Notes under the pieces: generated by a model | What the model was told of the DNA's origin: nothing | Database searches by the model: none | The model's input: the letters and a program-made list of their open reading frames with translations, nothing else | In this document: one piece after another, positions 55,601 through 64,000 of the stretch | Layout: each line of letters starts with the position of its first letter | Numbering within the stretch: the first letter of the stretch is position 1 | Position numbers and translations under genes: made by a program | NCBI RefSeq assembly: GCF_050624435.1 | Contig: NC_134536.1 | Coordinates: forward strand, 7,940,758-8,004,757 | Direction: 5' to 3' | Length of the DNA: 64,000 bases | Source: Tenrec ecaudatus | Lineage: Eukaryota > Chordata > Mammalia > Afrosoricida > Tenrecidae

Positions 55601-58600
55601 CATCCGTCCCCAGGCTCCTTGCAGTGGCGCAGCCTGTGCCAGTCTGCAATAGTTGTCCCCCTCTTGGCAGAGTCCCTTCTCCCGGGGGGGGGGGGGGGTT
55701 TACTGCATGGCTGTTGCCATTTTCTTCATTTTCAACAAGGGTTGAGTCATTTTACCCATCTTCTGTCGATACACGCAAACCCAGACATGCTGTCAGTTCA
55801 GCTCTGGGGAGACCCTCTCCTGGAGCCTCCCCACCCTTTGTGATCCTCCTGGCGCTTACTGTGATGCCCCCCCACCCCCCCAGCGCTGTGCTGCGGGCAC
55901 CGTGCTTCTGGTGTGCCTACCTTCGAGGCCAGGCCCGCTCGCAGCCGCCTTTGGGAAGCCAACTGCCGAGTCTTGCTCCGACGGAGCATCCAGTGGCTTC
56001 AAACCTCTGGCCTTCGGGCCAATAGTCGTGTGCTTCACCTATTGTGCCAACTAGGGCGCCTCTTGTGTATGATGGTCACTCCCCTTTTAAAGCTAAGGAA
56101 ACCGCCAACAGGCACGCTCCAGGGGAGGTATGCAGCAAGGATGGGGTTGGGCGGGGGAAGAAAGGGGCATCCGGCAGGGCTTCGAGACCAAGCTTTAGCT
56201 GCTGTGTCTCTGCCATTGGCCAGAGACACAGGCACGGGGAATGGCATGCAGTAGCCTGCTAACCACAAGGTCAGAAGTTCAAAACCACCAGTCACTGCTC
56301 AGGAAGAAGATGAGGCTTCTAGTCTCGGAAGCCCACAGGGGCAGTTCCACCCTTGTCCTACAGGGTCCCTGTGAGTCAGAACTGACTCCATGGCAGTGAG
56401 TCTTTTTGGAAGTCACGATCGAGGAGCCTTGGTGGGCACAGTGGTTAATGAGTTAGGCCACTAACGGCAAGGTCAGCTGTTCAAACCCAGCAATGGCTCC
56501 GAGGGAGAAAGATGAGGCCTCCCACTCCCATAGGGTTTGTTTCAGTCTCAGAAACCCAAAGGGACAAGTCTCCCCTGTCCTGTGGGGTGGCTCTGAGTCT
56601 GAATCGAGGCGATGGCAGGGAGTCGGCCTCACATGCCATTACAAAGGATGCTGGCGAGGACTTTGACGACACTGATGACCGTATTTAACTGTAATGCTTC
56701 GGGGAGTGGCAAACAACCCAGACATATGATAGTCCAGTACAAACCCTCACGTTAGAGCAGTGGTGCTCAGCCTTCCTCACGCCGCGACCCCCACGTGGTA
56801 GTCACCCCCCAACCAGAAAATGATTTTCGTTGTTACTTCATCACTGTCATTTTGCTACTGTTATGAATCGGGCGAGCCCTGTGAAAGGGTCGTTCGACCC
56901 CCAAAGGGGTCGTGACCCACAGGTTGAGAACTGCTGCCTTAGAGGCAGAAGTTAGGAGCGAAAACTAGCGCTGAGATGAATGGTGACCCCTCTGCTCTCT
57001 ACACTGCTGGTCTCATCAAGTGCACTGTCGGGGAGGGCAGCCCGGTGACGGGAGAGCTGGGGAAGAGGTCTCTTCTCCCTTATAGGGGTCTCCTGTCTCC
57101 CACCACAGGAAAACGGGGTCCTGGCCCTCCTCTGCGGGAACCAGACACCTGGAGCAGTGTGCGTGCCGGGGAGCTGCCTTCAGAGCGCAGCCGGGCACCA
57201 CTCCCCTCGCCAGGTGGCCCAGGGGGCTACAAGGGAAGGGGCACGGGGGGGGGGGGGGGGCGGGGCTGCCCTACCTGGGAGAGGCCTGAAGAACTTCTCG
57301 TGGAGATGCAGCAGATCCATCATCATGTTGTGTCCCACTAAAGGCTGCTCGGAGCAAGTCAGCGGGTCAGAGAGGTGGGGTTTAAAGACACGCCACCAAA
57401 ACAAGCGGGCCCCCTAAGCTAAGAGGCATTTCGTGCCAAGGATTCGGATTCAGAACCCACTGCAAGCCTGGTCCCAGGATCACCCTCGTCACCTTCACGC
57501 CACCTTGAGAAGCCATCCAATTGGTTAAGTGTCCCCACCCCACCCCCATGCCCCGAAGAACAGAAATAGAGCAATGAGGCCTTGAGGCAGGGTCTGGGGA
57601 GGGGGCGGGTCTAGACTGTCAGGAAGACACCTGCAGCCCCCCACCCCCCTACCCCCTGTAGCTTGAGGCCAATCAGAAGTGCAGTCCTCCTGTGCCTGTT
57701 AAGAACAAAGAAATGGCAGCGTTTCCCGTGGGCCAGGTTCTCCCCAAATTAATAGACCATGGCCTGGTCTAGCTTAATCCAGGAGGCTGCCGTTGACCAG
57801 GGCTGGTCCCTTTTCTTATGGAAACCTGCTTGTACTGGCAACGGATCTGTTCTGTCTCGGGCATCTAAGAAGCACTGTCAAAGGCCACCAGCGGGCGGGC
57901 TGCCGCGTCCCTTACCTTCCGGGCCTTCACCAGCATCTGGAAAAAGACGGTAAAGCCCCGTGCAGAGAGGAGCAGCTTTTCCTTCCAGCAGTCCCCTTGC
58001 TCACATGGGGTGTTCTCCAGGTACCAGCGCTGCTGCGTATTCACTTTCTTCACCGTCACCTGGCAGGGGAAGTGGAGACGAGGTCCCTGAAGATCAGGCT
58101 ACTGGGAAGGAAGCCCAGAGACATCCTCCACCGCAAGACGGAGGATGAAAGAAGGAACCACCTTTCGGAGGGCAAGTGGAAGGGTGGGTGGATGGGGGGA
58201 GGGTGAAATGGAAAGACGTGAGCACTCACTTCTTGGTCCCTGAACACCGTCCAGATGTTAGGGAGCGCTTGATGCAGCACCAACTGGACTTCAAAGGCCT
58301 GGAACCCTACAGCAAGGAGACACCGGCTCTCACAGAACCACGCACGGCCCGGGCAGCATTCCACTTCTCCAGGAGGAAAGAACCACCAGGTGGACGGAGC
58401 CGTCAGAAAACGGTGGCTGCCCGAGAACAGCCAGTTCTCACGACAGCCCTGCTCAGTGGCGCCCTCGTGAGGAGAGGCCTGCAGACGGGGTGCTGTAACA
58501 GAGTGCAACGTACAAGTCCAATGGCGCCCAGCTCTAAGACGAGCGTCGGGGGTCTTAAATACTTGTCTTCCAACAAGCAGCCGTCTAAGCGAGGAGTCCA

Positions 58601-61600
58601 CTACGTCCACGTGGAAGAAGCACACCAGCCTGTGTGATCCCAGGATTGTAAACAATATAATCCAAATCCAAAGACGGGAAGGGTGCCGGAGCTTAAATTG
58701 TGAACACGTGGGTCACAGAGCTCATTCCCTGGGTCCGCATGCCGATGAAGCCTCCAGCGAGTTCCCTCGGACCACAGCCAGGGATGGGAACAGCCTTGCT
58801 CAGGGCGCGCTGCAATCGATGATGGTGCGTTGAACAAAGAGGTCAAGATGTGCTTCCTTATCGTTTGCTCCTCCTCTGGACCCATTTTAAACATTTCCAT
58901 TTTCAATGTGTTTGCTTTGGAATTGAGGCCTTTCTGTTTTGTCCAGTCATCGTGGTGGGCCATATTTGTTTGCCTGTTTCCTGTTTGTGTTTCACACGCC
59001 TGTCTGTCTGGATATGAAACTGGACTGATCATTGCTCATGGGCCTGGCACTTGAGGGGTGTGGGGGGGGGGTGGCTAATGAGCACAAAGGGAAAATGTTC
59101 TGAAATTGTTTCTTTTTTACCCCCGGGACCAGTGGGGCGTCAGGAAGGTCAGGGGGCAGACCTGGAGTTACATATGCTGTTTGGGGGTTTTCTGGCAGTT
59201 TTTTTCTCTTTGTATTCAATCTTCTGTTTTGTCTCTGTAATGGTTGTTTGTCTACCTATACAAGACAGGCATGGGAAGCAAGCCCGAGGAGAAAGCAATG
59301 GGATCAATGGTTCCAGAGGGACCCTGGGGAAGGAGGAGACGGGGGAAGGGAGCAGTGAGCAAACAATGCTATAAGCAGGGGAACTAGGGAATTAAAAGCA
59401 ACAACGAACCAAGGGCTTAGGTGGAGAGCAAATGTTCTGAGAACGATGAGGGCAACGAATGTACAAATGTGCTTTATGCAATTGATGTATGTATGGATTG
59501 TGATAAGAGTTGTATGAGCCCCCAATAAAATGATTAAAAAAACATTTTTAAAGCAACAATGAGGACCATGTAGAGTTCCTGGGGGTGTTGTAGCAACAGC
59601 AATCTAGCTGAAAGTACTAGGAGGCAGAAGGGAAGTGTGATGGTGTGGCAGGAGGAAGGGAAAAGGAAACAGGAAAGATCTAGGAAGCAAAGGTATGGAT
59701 GGAGGTATAAACATACTCATTCATTGAAGTAGAGAATGGGCCTAGGTACATCTACTTAGATGGCAATACCCTGAGGAAGGGGAAGGACTTTGGGCCTCTG
59801 CTCAAGCCCTCCCTCAACGCAAGAACACTTCGTTCTCACTACCTGAAATTGACTGTGGTGATGACTGCGCAAACCTGAGCACCATCAAATGATTCAACTG
59901 TATGATATGTGACATATATGCCAATGAAACTACATGAAGGGGAAACACAAAGCACCTCTCAGGTTTGCCTGAGGCTCCTGAGCTCACGCGATCACATCAT
60001 GAGGTAGGGCGGCTTCTCAACATTTTTGGTCTCAGGGCCTCCACTCCTGGCTGAGCACCCCATGGAGTGTGCGTGTGAGCGAGCCGTACACGCTGTGCTC
60101 AATCCTGACACACCGTGGTCTGACAGGGCAGAGCGGCGCCCATCGGACTGCCAAGACTGGACGTCTCTAGACAAGCAGGGTGCCGTGCCTTTCTCCCGCA
60201 GGGCAGCCAGCGGGGTTGAGCGGCCATACCCTTTCGCTTAACAGCCCAGCTTGAAACTCAAAATAAACCAGCAGTTTGAAATGTTCTTTTAAAATAACAA
60301 GCCCCACTATACATTAGTCTAAGTGATATTTTTACAGAAAAATAACTTTTTCTCACTCAACAAAAAAAAACATAGTGAGGGGATTTCCATTTGTGCAAAT
60401 CTCGTAAGGTCTGGCTGGAATCTTTCACTGTTTCTGTACTTGTTGGGATATGCTCTCCTCACAGAAGCACACGTTGACCCTCCAGTCTCACAGAGATGTG
60501 CAACCAGAAAACAAGAATTACTTTTCAATTACTCTCAATGCTTCTCAAATCATTCTGGATAATAACAACAACACACCAAAAGATGTTCTTTCGCAAAAGA
60601 TTAGTCTGAAGATGAGAAGCCCTGGGGTGCCTGGGCTCAGCACTGGGCTACCTGCAAAGTCACGGTTCAAACCCACCGGCCGCTCCACTGGACAAAGATG
60701 AGGCTGTCTGCTCTGGTACAGACTGACACAAGGTGCTGTGAGTCAGGGTCCAATCGATGGGTCTGCCATCAGTTCTCACAGGTCGTTCCCATGGACTCTG
60801 TAACACCGTGGCTCCTCCTTTGGAACATGGTTCCGCTAAAGGCACATGGACCTTCCGAGTCAGCACCGTTCCCTCTGCGATGCCCCGGAGAGGCGCTAAG
60901 GACTCCCCTCTCCGCTAGCGGGGGAGGTGCAAGTTTTCAAAATCCCGTTTTGATAGCAAGTTGGGGATTTTTTCCCCAACGAATGCTGCCAGTGAGCGTC
61001 CTTGGGTGGCAGGTTTGTTTTCATTTAAGAAAACCGCAAATACCCACGGCGGCTACGTGACCACAATTAGCTCTTTTCAGTGGAGGTGATGCTCCAGGGA
61101 AAAGTTGGGGGGCCGGCTCCAAATGCTCACCTATACAGGTGCTCCCAAGGCGATCTCTGCAGGGGGGCAGCTAGGTGGGTGCACAGCAGGACTGTTTTAC
61201 GCACACCCCGTGTGATAGACACCCTCTACGTTAAAAAGCCAGATAACCAGAGGCGGAGGTGTCATCCATCCCATTAGTCGTTACTATTTCATTACCAAGC
61301 AGGCCCTGAAGTCAAACTGGATGCTGTTTTCCTGTTGTTGTTGTTTACAATAGCATTCACCGGGAAGCTGCCACGTCCTCTAGAACTGTCCTTCTGGGAC
61401 ACTTTCCTTGGGTATCGTGTGAGGCACTTAGGTCGGCATCAAAAAGATGGTCAGAATGGGACCGTACTTCCTCGTCCTCAATACTGACAGCTAACCAAGA
61501 AGCCTCCAGCCTTTGGCATGGGGCTAGAGCCTTGTTCAAGCACAGGGCTGCGCGTCTACTCCACCCACACTGGCACCAGACACTGCGGCTGGGTCCCTGG

Positions 61601-61783
61601 GGAGAGAAGACCAACAATACCACCCCCTTGGCTGGCCCGTGACAGGGACCTGCCCTTGCACCCCCAGCTCCCCCAGACGTACCAGTGATGCCAGAGAGAG
61701 TCATAGAGTCCCCCTCCTCAGCCAGGTCCAGCCACTGTGTCACTCTGTCAATCACCAACTTGATTTGGTCTTTATCCAAAGAA
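43756..61783 (-). CDS. PNLDC1: PNLDC1, PARN-like 3'-5' exoribonuclease (piRNA trimmer), C-terminal 13 exons
   Basis: Thirteen exons, minus strand, total 1132 coding bases (one shared base, then 376 residues and a stop), all with AG/GT borders and matching phases. PNLDC1 shortens pre-piRNA 3' ends in germ cells, with a C-terminal helix anchoring it to mitochondria. Seen here: the region before the exonuclease core, the ExoII block GHNMMMDLLHLHEKFF with its Asp (57275-57344), the ExoIII block PHEAAYDAF with His and Asp of the DEDDh active site (47443-47496), a conserved C-terminal domain and the membrane segment ICGIITTWAVVAFLLGR (43756-43819). The first catalytic residues (D, E) are upstream, beyond base 64000. 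Human PNLDC1 is about 520 residues, so roughly 70 percent is here. The frame is intact and no exon from the first seen onward is missing. The assignment rests on remembered similarity to human PNLDC1 and the gene's known place next to MAS1. Confidence 0.93.
44299..44492 (+). repeat. AfroSINE copy in PNLDC1 last intron
   Basis: AGGAGCCCTGGTGGCTTTGT, GGGAGAAAGACGGGGCTTCC, CTCGGAAACCCACAGGC, TACAGGGTCGCTAGGAGTTG. Confidence 0.9.
44850..45003 (+). repeat. Duplicated (TG)n block in PNLDC1 last intron
   Basis: GGCGCCACCTCTCAGCATG followed by TG repeats occurs at about 44853 and 44965 (period about 112). The stretch between holds a second TG run and related GTTGGRGCAGCA words. Confidence 0.85.
45004..45080 (-). 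repeat. Possible AfroSINE partial, reverse
   Basis: Contains GGTTCAAACTGCCAACCGG, a reversed B-box look-alike. Low certainty. Confidence 0.35.
45478..45668 (+). repeat. AfroSINE copy in PNLDC1 last intron
   Basis: GTGTGTTGGGTGGTGAACCA, ATCAGCAGTTCAAAATCACG, GAACCCCACAGGGGCAGTTC, TCTGTAGGGTTGCCGAGTC. Confidence 0.85.
45877..45975 (-). CDS. PNLDC1: PNLDC1 exon L, 99 bp
   Basis: Acceptor TGTTGGCAG, donor TACA|GTAGGT. Codes ARSILKEYRHHPDLQVSLYR and HWRHSPNVNCLL. Confidence 0.92.
46125..46300 (-). CDS. PNLDC1: PNLDC1 exon K, 176 bp
   Basis: Acceptor TATTTTCCAG, donor GGA|GTGGGT. Codes NFSGPDHPSIRPPILMLCVK, RWPGVSEQQIYWEFQTLCKF, DVRRFTRNKFLLLTNKFK. Confidence 0.93.
46552..46648 (-). CDS. PNLDC1: PNLDC1 exon J, 97 bp
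   Basis: Acceptor CGTTGTAG, donor ATC|GTGAGT. Codes DSTPVPSFPLYLEVLTPYVN and QVNLIRAGVPKI. Confidence 0.92.
47103..47145 (-). CDS. PNLDC1: PNLDC1 exon I, 43 bp
   Basis: Acceptor TTTTCTAG, donor GTGG|GTAAGC. Codes LLKVAHLLLQRAC. The end (QRACG) differs from the human form, as expected of a variable linker. Confidence 0.85.
47443..47496 (-). CDS. PNLDC1: PNLDC1 exon H, ExoIII motif, 54 bp
   Basis: Acceptor ATGTTTCAG, donor TCAG|GTAAGG. Codes ETKYPHEAAYDAFLCGS, holding the His and Asp of the DEDDh site. Confidence 0.93.
48149..48213 (-). CDS. PNLDC1: PNLDC1 exon G, 65 bp
   Basis: Acceptor CCCACCAG, donor TACG|GTACGT. Codes DWNPTRNSGPVIVHSRNCTK and Y. More diverged than its neighbours, but phases agree on both sides. 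Confidence 0.85.
49080..49272 (+). repeat. RTE 3' end with long (GGA)n and (TG)n
   Basis: GGGCATCATGCTTGGTAAAG, then CTCAGCAAGATGGACAGACA from the RTE 3' end, then about 17 AGG units (49181-49233) and about 19 TG units (to 49272). The repeats grew inside the RTE. Confidence 0.85.
49359..49853 (-). mobile_element. Solo LTR, MLT2/ERVL-like family, reverse
   Basis: Left end TGTGGTCATTGCATCATTTC, then GTCAACTTGAAGC; right end TCAGCCCAGACTAACACG. Shares CGCACGATTACTTCTTGAT-like and AGGGACTTACAGACTAGTAT with the other copies. Confidence 0.6.
49886..50446 (+). mobile_element. Solo LTR, betaretrovirus/ERVK-like, with perfect 6-bp target duplication
   Basis: 561 bp, TGTTGGGAGCC start and CGAGACCCCAACA end (mirror TGTTGGG/CCCAACA ends). 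Perfect CCCACG at 49880-49885 and 50447-50452. AATAAA at 50331-50336 followed by a U5. Two direct repeats near 50212-50275 (GATTGGTTGTTATACAGT and AATTGGTTGTTACACAGT), each with a reversed CCAAT box. No internal genes. It lies antisense to PNLDC1. 6 bp is the duplication of ERVK-type integrases. Confidence 0.85.
51795..51955 (-). repeat. AfroSINE copy, reverse
   Basis: ACCCAAACTGCCGTCCAGTT, TGCTCTTTACGGAGCAGGTG, CAGCAGCTGGCGGGTGTG. Middle diverged. Confidence 0.6.
52020..52645 (+). repeat. CT/CA low-complexity block
   Basis: About 600 bp of CT-, CA- and C-rich DNA, including (TC)n 52453-52484, (AC)n 52485-52508 and (AC)n 52595-52641. Also two CCTCCCTCAGACACACGCAC units (about 52345-52425). 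Frames here (up to 207 codons) are composition artefacts. Confidence 0.9.
53500..53600 (+). repeat. Two-copy duplication, about 40 bp
   Basis: CCTCCATACCACCGCCCTCT and CCTCCATACCCCCGCCCTCT, each followed by GACCCA. Confidence 0.75.
53683..53738 (-). CDS. PNLDC1: PNLDC1 exon F, 56 bp
   Basis: Acceptor AACTGTAG, donor ACAG|GTGAGG. Codes ELNFPRVSNLSEVYEVLN. Too short for an open-frame search. Confidence 0.9.
53908..54005 (+). repeat. G-run and (CA)n in PNLDC1 intron
   Basis: A run of G then GGGGGAGGGG (53908-53950), then (CA)n 53984-54005. Confidence 0.8.
54767..54852 (-). CDS. PNLDC1: PNLDC1 exon E, 86 bp
   Basis: Acceptor CCTCCTCAG, donor AAG|GTGAGG. Codes SYDQFKQNIHHLFPLLIDTK and NVTKDLWK. 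Confidence 0.92.
55417..55470 (+). repeat. (CCA)n microsatellite in PNLDC1 intron
   Basis: About 18 CCA units; on the gene strand this is (TGG)n. Confidence 0.95.
56245..56408 (+). repeat. AfroSINE copy
   Basis: AGCCTGCTAACCACAAGGTC, AAGTTCAAAACCACCAGTC, GGAAGCCCACAGGGGCAG, CATGGCAGTGAGTCTTTTTG. Confidence 0.9.
56425..56640 (+). repeat. AfroSINE copy, tandem to the previous
   Basis: GGAGCCTTGGTGGGCACAGT, ACGGCAAGGTCAGCTGTTC, TTTCAGTCTCAGAAACCC, ATCGAGGCGATGGCAGGG. Confidence 0.9.
56758..56936 (+). mobile_element. SPIN hAT MITE with target duplication in PNLDC1 intron
   Basis: 179 bp. Ends CAGTGGTGCTCAGCCTTCC and GGTTGAGAACTGCTG. Core GATTTTCGTTGTTACTTCAT and GGGTCGTTCGACCCCCAAAG. Flanks CGTTAGAG and CCTTAGAG match 7 of 8. 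Confidence 0.9.
57275..57344 (-). CDS. PNLDC1: PNLDC1 exon D, ExoII motif, 70 bp
   Basis: Acceptor GAGCAG, donor CCAG|GTAGGG. Codes PLVGHNMMMDLLHLHEKFFR and PLP, with the second DEDD Asp. Confidence 0.93.
57916..58059 (-). CDS. PNLDC1: PNLDC1 exon C, 144 bp
   Basis: Acceptor CCTGCCAG, donor AAG|GTAAGG, phase 0 at both ends. Codes VTVKKVNTQQRWYLENTPCE, then CWKEKLLLSARGFTVFFQML, to KARK. Confidence 0.92.
58230..58306 (-). CDS. PNLDC1: PNLDC1 exon B, 77 bp
   Basis: Acceptor TGCTGTAG|GG, donor GAA|GTGAGT. Codes FQAFEVQLVLHQALPNIWTV and FRDQE. Confidence 0.9.
58560..59540 (+). mobile_element. L1 3' UTR with polyA signal in PNLDC1 intron
   Basis: GTGGAAGAAGCACACCAGCC, CATTTCCATTTTCAATGTGT, GAAACTGGACTGATCATTGC, then the tail ACCAAGGGCTTAGGTGGAG and GAGCCCCCAATAAAATG. 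A second tail follows at 59560-59945 ending CCAATGAAACTACATG. Confidence 0.6.
60618..60770 (+). repeat. AfroSINE copy
   Basis: AGAAGCCCTGGGGTGCCTGG, CACGGTTCAAACCCACCGG, AAGATGAGGCTGTCTGC, CAATCGATGGGTCTGCC. Confidence 0.8.
61683..61783 (-). CDS. PNLDC1: PNLDC1 exon A (first seen), 101 bp
   Basis: Acceptor TGTTTTCAG, donor G|GTACGT. Codes SLDKDQIKLVIDRVTQ and WLDLAEEGDSMTLSGIT. Starts in phase 2 (one base) and ends with the first base of the Gly codon completed by exon B. Confidence 0.9.
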
Positions 61784-61959
61784 CTGAAAACAGAGGCAGG
61801 AAGTACAAATGTTGGAGATACCACGCTAGAACCAGAAGACAAGGCAACATACTTCCGAGGCCTCTGCTGGCACCGCGGGGAGCTGGTGAGGAAAACAGAC
61901 CCAGGGACCATTTAGCTCCTGGTCTTATTACACAAGCAACCGGGGGGTGGGGGGGTGGG

Positions 61960-62145
61960 GGTGGGGGTTCGTGTTGGACTGTTAACCACAAGATGAACCC
62001 TTAGAAGCCACCAGCGGCTCCACAGGAGGGAGCGAGGCTGTCGGCCCAGGAAAGAGTCACGGCCTCTGAAACCGCAGGACAGTTGGACCCTGCCCTCTAG
62101 AGCGGCTACGAGCCACAGCATCAACTGGAGGGCCGTGAGCTTAGA
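61960..62145 (+). repeat. AfroSINE copy
   Basis: GGACTGTTAACCACAAGATG, TCACGGCCTCTGAAACCGC, CTACGAGCCACAGCATCAAC. Confidence 0.75.
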
Positions 62146-62402
62146 GAATTACTCCCTTCCCCACCGGGGGCCATGGTTCCTGCATCCTGCTTCCCCAGGG
62201 TTGGGAGGAGAAGGCCCTGGGATGGGTCAGCCCGCAGCACTCTGTCAGCCTGGGCGTGTCTGCGTGAGTTTCAGTGGTCCTTCTCTACAGCGCCTGGTGA
62301 AATTCAGGAAAGATGGGTTCCTGGGGCCACATCTTCGCCTGCGTTCAAAGCAGAAGCACGGACTGCTATTTGGAGATCGGGGGAGACCTCTCGCCGACAT
62401 GA

Positions 62403-62612
62403 AAACTCAAAACCCAAACTCACTGCCATCGATTCACTTTTGACTGGAATCGGCCCTTCAGGACGGGGCCGAACTGCACGGTGAGTTGCTGAGACTTTCC
62501 CAACTCAGGAGCCAGCAGCCCCGCTGCCCTCCCTCGCGGCGGGCGTGAGGTTCAAACCGCTGACCTTGCGGTTACAGCCCCAAGAGTCGCCTGCTGCTCC
62601 ACCACGGCTCCT
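62403..62612 (-). repeat. AfroSINE copy, reverse
   Basis: CAAACTCACTGCCATCGATT, ATCGGCCCTTCAGGACGGGG, GTTCAAACCGCTGACCTTGC. Confidence 0.9.
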
Positions 62613-63884
62613 CTCCAAATCACAGAAGGCTCAAAAATGGAAACTGCTTTCTCACCACGAAGAGTTGTTTGAATGTGAAACCTACCCACCAGGACTTTTA
62701 AACAGCAGCAGCACTGAACCTCCAACGTGGCGTACCAGCACCACCAAGACCAGATCATCAAAACCTCTGAGTTCAGAGCTGCCCGATGTAACCCACTTCG
62801 TGTTAAAGCCGGGGCATCTAGGGCCCAGAGGGCGGCAGCGGCTGTTTCCAATCACACATACCCCCCACTCCCCTACCCCCTCACCCTATTTCAGGCATGC
62901 CAGGGGCCCCACGCCATCCTGCAGCCCACCCTGCTCCCAGCCTCAGTCCTGGTTGTCCACAGCCAGGCTCAGGGACCAGGGACAGGAGGGACACAGAAAA
63001 GCAGGACAGCGAAGCGGATCCATCTTCACTGAGCCCTGAATGGCAAGGCCCCTGGGCGCTCCCTGCTGAGCAGTCCTGGGTGTCCTCGGGCTCACCCACC
63101 TCTCCACATCCCAGGCTCTGTGTCAGCTCTCTTCCGCCCTCCACAGTTCAGACCCTGGCTGAGCAGCCAGCCTCCCCTACCCCCACCACACAGAGGGCCA
63201 GCGGGTGCCGGGGGGCCAGCTCCAACTCCCCGCATTTCAGACCACTGGCCCCTGCTCCTTCGGGCCCAACCGTTCATTGTTGCAACTCATGTACCTGCCA
63301 GAGCAGCCTGGGTCTCACAGAAGAGGCAGAAATGAAGGCCCATTGGGAGAGGTCGGAGGGACCCAGCACTTAACATCTCTGTCCCCAGGAGGGCACTTAG
63401 TCTCCCGAGACAGAAGCTCCCCTTACCAGCGTCCAGGCCTTCACCCAGTTCATCAGCAGTGCCAGCTGGGCCTCCTTGCCAGACAGACACTCACCAAACT
63501 CAGGTGGCGGCCACTATGTGCGCAGCCCTGGAAGGCAAATCCTCCCAACCCGGGCCCCAACCTGGCTCATTCGGATTCCACCTGATGCTGACGGTGTTCC
63601 TCCCCCATTCCCCCCCAGACACACCGAGTCAGCACCCACATTTTCACGAGACACCCAGGGGAGAATGGCGATTTGGAGTCTGTATCAGAGGGCCACGGGG
63701 AAATTCTCATGAGTAAAACCTGCATGAATGGGTGCCCCAAACCACAGGGCCTGGGACCAGGGGCAGAATTCAGTGCCTGGCCCCTCAGAAGGTCCAAAGG
63801 CAGGCTGGCCAAACAGCTCACAGCAAGTAAGGACCCAGGTTTCCCCACAGGCTCCGGAATGGCACTTGGGTGCATCTGAGCTAC
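62613..63884. other. Upstream intron of PNLDC1; nothing further seen
   Basis: Expected to be intron between exon A and the preceding exon, which I could not find here. GC-rich with many incidental frames. Confidence 0.4.
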
Positions 63885-64000
63885 ACAATACAAAAAACCC
63901 CAACTCGCTGCCATCGAGTTGGCGCCGGCCGACTCATGGGCACCCTGCAGGACAGGGTGGAAGTGCCCCGTGGGCTTCTGGGGCTGTGACTCTTGGTGGG
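63885..64000 (-). repeat. AfroSINE copy, reverse, cut by window end
   Basis: AACCCCAACTCGCTGCCATC, GAGTTGGCGCCGGCCGACTC, CCTGCAGGACAGGGTGGAAG. Confidence 0.85.

Noticed and set aside
55322-55843. Frame with a poly-His stretch
   Set aside because: (CCA)n reads as His, Thr or Pro; no gene evidence.
59992-60241. Possible RTE or SINE remnant near 60060-60240
   Set aside because: A few RTE-like words (CTGTGCTCAATCCTGACAC) but no ordered match.
61912-64000. The PNLDC1 exon before exon A (KIRHDIL-like region)
   Set aside because: Looked for it on the minus strand up to the window end and found no match, so I leave the upstream part outside the window.
1-64000. CRISPR arrays, operons, tRNA or rRNA genes
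   Set aside because: No regularly spaced direct repeats with unique spacers, no clover-leaf sequence beyond tRNA-derived SINEs, and the introns and repeats are those of a mammal.

Overview
This window is mammalian nuclear DNA, most likely from an afrotherian and probably a tenrec close to the lesser hedgehog tenrec, Echinops telfairi. The evidence is: (i) many copies of a tRNA-derived SINE with the AfroSINE pattern (B-box-like GTTCRAAACCACC and a tail reading roughly GTCGCTATGAGTCGG-AATCGACTCGATGGCA), (ii) RTE/BovB-type LINE fragments with the same 3' tail, (iii) L1 elements with a characteristic AATAAAATG-ending tail, and (iv) several short hAT transposons of the SPIN (Space Invader) type, known in tenrec among mammals as horizontally acquired DNA. 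(i) with (iv) together points to tenrec; this is inference from remembered repeat families, not from a search.

Two protein genes are supported. At the left, 2533-3456 (+) is an intact single-coding-exon GPCR of the MAS-related family, best matching MRGPRH. At the right, 13 exons on the minus strand between 61783 and 43756 encode the C-terminal part (about 376 residues plus stop) of PNLDC1, the PARN-like exonuclease that trims piRNA 3' ends. The exons share consistent splice phases, GT/AG borders and a terminal membrane helix; the 5' exons, with the first catalytic residues, lie beyond the right edge. The pair agrees with the conserved mammalian neighbourhood PNLDC1 - MRGPRH/MAS1 - IGF2R, and the two genes are convergent.

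The roughly 40 kb between them is almost entirely repeats in layers: 5.7-8.6 kb RTE end and two MLT2/ERVL-like LTRs, one split by an L1 tail; 10.8-18 kb RTE pieces interrupted by LTRs, SINEs and a SPIN; 19.9-20.8 kb a solo LTR and a SPIN-within-SPIN; 22.6-25.5 kb a long minus-strand RTE; 25.8-27.1 kb an L1 3' UTR; 28.3 kb a second hAT family; 31.6-38.6 kb a nearly full-length, broken L1 with a repeated 5' UTR, degraded ORF1 and ORF2 and four later insertions. Inside PNLDC1 the introns carry SINEs, a betaretrovirus-like solo LTR with a perfect 6-bp target duplication, a SPIN and long GGA/CCA/CA/CT tracts.

No tRNA, rRNA, CRISPR or bacterial-type operon was seen. Coordinates of repeats are read by eye and are good to a few bases where target duplications are quoted, otherwise to about 10-30 bases.
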